Of a DNA stretch of 30,681 nt, positions 29,901-30,681 are shown piece after piece. The translations under genes were made by a program, and so were the position numbers. The notes below the pieces were generated by a model that was given only the letters and a program-made list of their open reading frames with translations, searched no databases and was not told the DNA's origin. Origin of the DNA: UBA10133 sp964528565 (GTDB lineage: Bacteria > Patescibacteriota > Microgenomatia > UBA1400 > MFAQ01); the NCBI GenBank assembly GCA_964528565.1, contig CAZGSP010000069.1, positions 1-30,681 on the forward strand, written 5' to 3'. How positions within the stretch are numbered: position 1 is the stretch's first letter; every line of letters begins with the position of its first letter.

Positions 29901-30681
29901 CAATCGGTCACTTGTACCATCACCAATGACGACAACGCCAGTCATCTAGTTGTCCACAAAACTACCTATCCCGTTGGTGACACTACCGAATTTTCAATCT
30001 TGGCTTCAGGAACCGGAACTGTTTCGGACGCCGGTGTTGGAAAAATCACTGATGTTGCAGATAAAACATTCGAGGTGACCCCCGGAACTTACTCGGTGAC
30101 AGAATCGGAAACTCCCGGGTGGAAGGAAACACTCAATACTTGTAATGGAATTGAAGTTAAATTGGGTGAAACCAAAGAATGTACCATAACCAACGAAAAG
30201 TATGGTTCCATTAGCGGCCACAAATACCAAGTGAATGCAAACAGTTCACTTGCAGGACCCATCTCCGGTTGGACGATCTACTTAACTCAAGGAACCACAA
30301 CGGTATCAACTACTACGGACAGTAATGGTTACTTCATATTTTCGAATCTACTGCACGGAATATATGCTCTATCGGAAGAAACCAGGTCTGATTACACACC
30401 TATCTACTCACCTGCAGATGTCACCTTAGACTATGGAGACAATATTTCAGACAGTGACTTTGGCAATTTCCTTAATGGCAGCATCTTCGGCGTAAAATTT
30501 GAGGATAAGAATGGTAACGGAGTAATAAATGATGAAGATGGATATCTCTCCGGTTGGAAAATATTTATTGACGAAAATGGAGACGGTCTTTGGGACGAAG
30601 GTGAGACTTTTACAATTACGGATGCATCCGGTTATTCTTTATCCAATCTTGGACCCGGAACATACTCGGTTTGTGAGGTAG
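26928..30681 (+). CDS. giant modular secreted surface protein, 3' end outside window
   Basis: The frame is open for 1251 codons with no stop. A signal peptide ends at about Ala35 (TPVYA). Residues 36 to about 185 are Pro/Thr/Glu repeats. Two beta-rich modules follow (about 187-276, and 278-490 with DTDHDGYKEYVIDLDHN). A DUF11-type repeat lies at about 489-616 (FKVTLTNTGNANLTNVSIVDTLPAGF, in part). Residues 617-1091 hold five prealbumin-like units, each ending in a Cys-x-Ile/Val-x-Asn phrase such as CTITNDDN. From about 1092 there are SdrD/B-like units with calcium-loop residues (EDKNGNGVINDED). This is the architecture of a stalk or adhesin. The cell anchor, if any, lies beyond the window. 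A TATACG 7 nt upstream supports the ATG at 26928. Confidence 0.85.
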   Translation, partial: MKTYKKVLKKGLSFVLSFNLLLQSFVPFIITPVYATDSTPSAETIVASPTPDVTPEATPTPTEEITPTPTEEVTPTPTAELTPEVTPTPTEEIIPTPTEEVTPTPTSEPTPVITPEETPTPTIEVTPTIEITPTTEPEVTPEPSSNTDSQAPPADQPSNSAPETTTTTVPESITIASNLEQALTPEPTLSTDKSDYFPTEIVHISGTGFLANTTYTLHITSSDMPFVSYKVEVTTDENGSLSYAYQLDGHYRPNYTIDALDASGKIVASVKFTDPVSVTWPTTWNNYLVNGLPIFDDEKHGSNDDPSNGGTGVSPSSIDIASGSIYAGTDPGNQPSVQYLTSDATYLFYRMRLAAEPLTSGGASRHWDILLDTDHDGYKEYVIDLDHNANTFGLYFNDTDVNTYDPTTDATSFLITSAETSGYVRQVLETYGTASSADDQYYLDFAIPKSEFGSAIDDAIAANLFYSTSASNTDPLQKDWMGFSGFIFGITKSVSTDGTGFASSQTVTAGTDVYFKVTLTNTGNANLTNVSIVDTLPAGFIYVTGSSSGVTTGNPTISSQTLTWAGPFTVNAGGSISLTFRATTPSVSSQTTFTNTASGYVSSDLLGSATAQVVVNPGTGTLTVQKTTYPSGDTTSFPISATSSTGGTITGGGAGSVTDANDHIYTVTAGTYSVTESAPLGWVETSNTCTNVVVAAAGTASCLITNTKNASITLSKSVTKNNGGTAGVNDFGLTIGVVAVNSGETKTLSPNTSYAINEVGLAGYSFVSITGDAKCPSILGGSISLEPGDNVSCTITNDDNVPSLTLIKSVNNDNNGNAAATDWTLTATGPTTISGTGGVASGSTFSAGTYTLSESAGPSGYTPGSWSCVKNTLAPVTGSSITLGLGDTATCTVINDDNAPQLTVVKNVVNDNGGSANVGDFGIKFNDIGLTFGAGVPAGSTTAYSSTPTVLANTVYTLSESDFSGYTEGSWSCIDDGTGLQVSHPLTLNEGQSVTCTITNDDNASHLVVHKTTYPVGDTTEFSILASGTGTVSDAGVGKITDVADKTFEVTPGTYSVTESETPGWKETLNTCNGIEVKLGETKECTITNEKYGSISGHKYQVNANSSLAGPISGWTIYLTQGTTTVSTTTDSNGYFIFSNLLHGIYALSEETRSDYTPIYSPADVTLDYGDNISDSDFGNFLNGSIFGVKFEDKNGNGVINDEDGYLSGWKIFIDENGDGLWDEGETFTITDASGYSLSNLGPGTYSVCEV
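27060..27360 (+). repeat. degenerate Pro/Thr/Glu coding repeats
   Basis: The DNA repeats variants of CCNACNCC-type triplets encoding TPTPTEEVTPTPTEE phrases. Spacing and third-codon bases vary, so it is an amino-acid-level repeat rather than a recent DNA tandem array. It forms a stiff, extended linker after the signal peptide. It also produces long open frames on the opposite strand that are not genes. Confidence 0.75.

Noticed and set aside
1..30681. Mobile elements, tRNA or rRNA genes and replication origin
   Set aside because: I looked for transposase-like proteins, terminal repeats, cloverleaf-like segments and DnaA-box clusters and saw none; no gap without a gene exceeds about 180 nt.

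Overview
This window reads as a chromosomal segment of a small-genome, single-membrane bacterium, most likely a member of the Candidate Phyla Radiation (Microgenomates-like). The assignment is inference from gene style: very short intergenic gaps, abundant Pro/Thr-rich secreted proteins, a lamin-tail-domain secreted protein, a minimal TsaB, a DUF2207 membrane protein with a Gly/Ser tail, and no rRNA, tRNA, phage or IS genes to anchor taxonomy. The genetic code is standard: a full RF2 gene (prfB) is present and several genes end in TGA.

Layout. 1-1754 (-): DUF2207 membrane protein, running off the left edge. 1827-2967 (+): HD hydrolase and an unrecognised protein. 3018-8660 (+): serS, a D,D-carboxypeptidase-like protein, a spermidine-synthase-like methyltransferase and secA. 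8686-12347 (+): a small membrane protein, an HtrA-like membrane protease, a short-chain dehydrogenase with a long disordered tail, and a small DUF4258-like protein. 12356-12712 (-): a two-helix membrane protein, divergent from 12738-14986 (+): TPR-like protein, cyclophilin lipoprotein and endonuclease IV. 14979-18569 (-): an HD hydrolase and a MacAB-like efflux set. 18658-23115 (+): prfB, a membrane-anchored unknown, then ftsE, ftsX and an M23 peptidase joined by 4-nt overlaps. 23137-23256: a probable small RNA. 23289-25573 (+): lamin-tail surface protein, VanZ-like protein, tsaE and tsaB. 25611-30681 (+): a secreted subtilisin, then a very large modular surface protein running off the right edge.

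How the genes work together. Much of the window concerns the cell envelope. SecA exports the proteins; the HtrA-like protease and lipoprotein cyclophilin would serve folding and quality control outside the membrane; the carboxypeptidase and the FtsEX-M23 set remodel peptidoglycan, the latter at division; the lamin-tail protein, subtilisin and large repeat protein are surface or secreted. SerRS, RF2 and TsaE/TsaB are translation functions.

Most notable observations. (1) The M23 (LytM) domain encoded after ftsX appears circularly permuted: the HxH half comes before the HxxxD half and the protein ends just after the strand that normally sits mid-domain. (2) A roughly 80-nt RNA with a consensus promoter forms three consecutive hairpins, each closed by a GCAA tetraloop, the last being the terminator. 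(3) At least seventeen genes have a -10-like hexamer ending only 6-9 nt before the start codon, suggesting that leaderless mRNAs are the default for first genes while some operon-internal genes use Shine-Dalgarno sites. (4) A GC-rich near-palindrome is inserted in frame in the methyltransferase gene.
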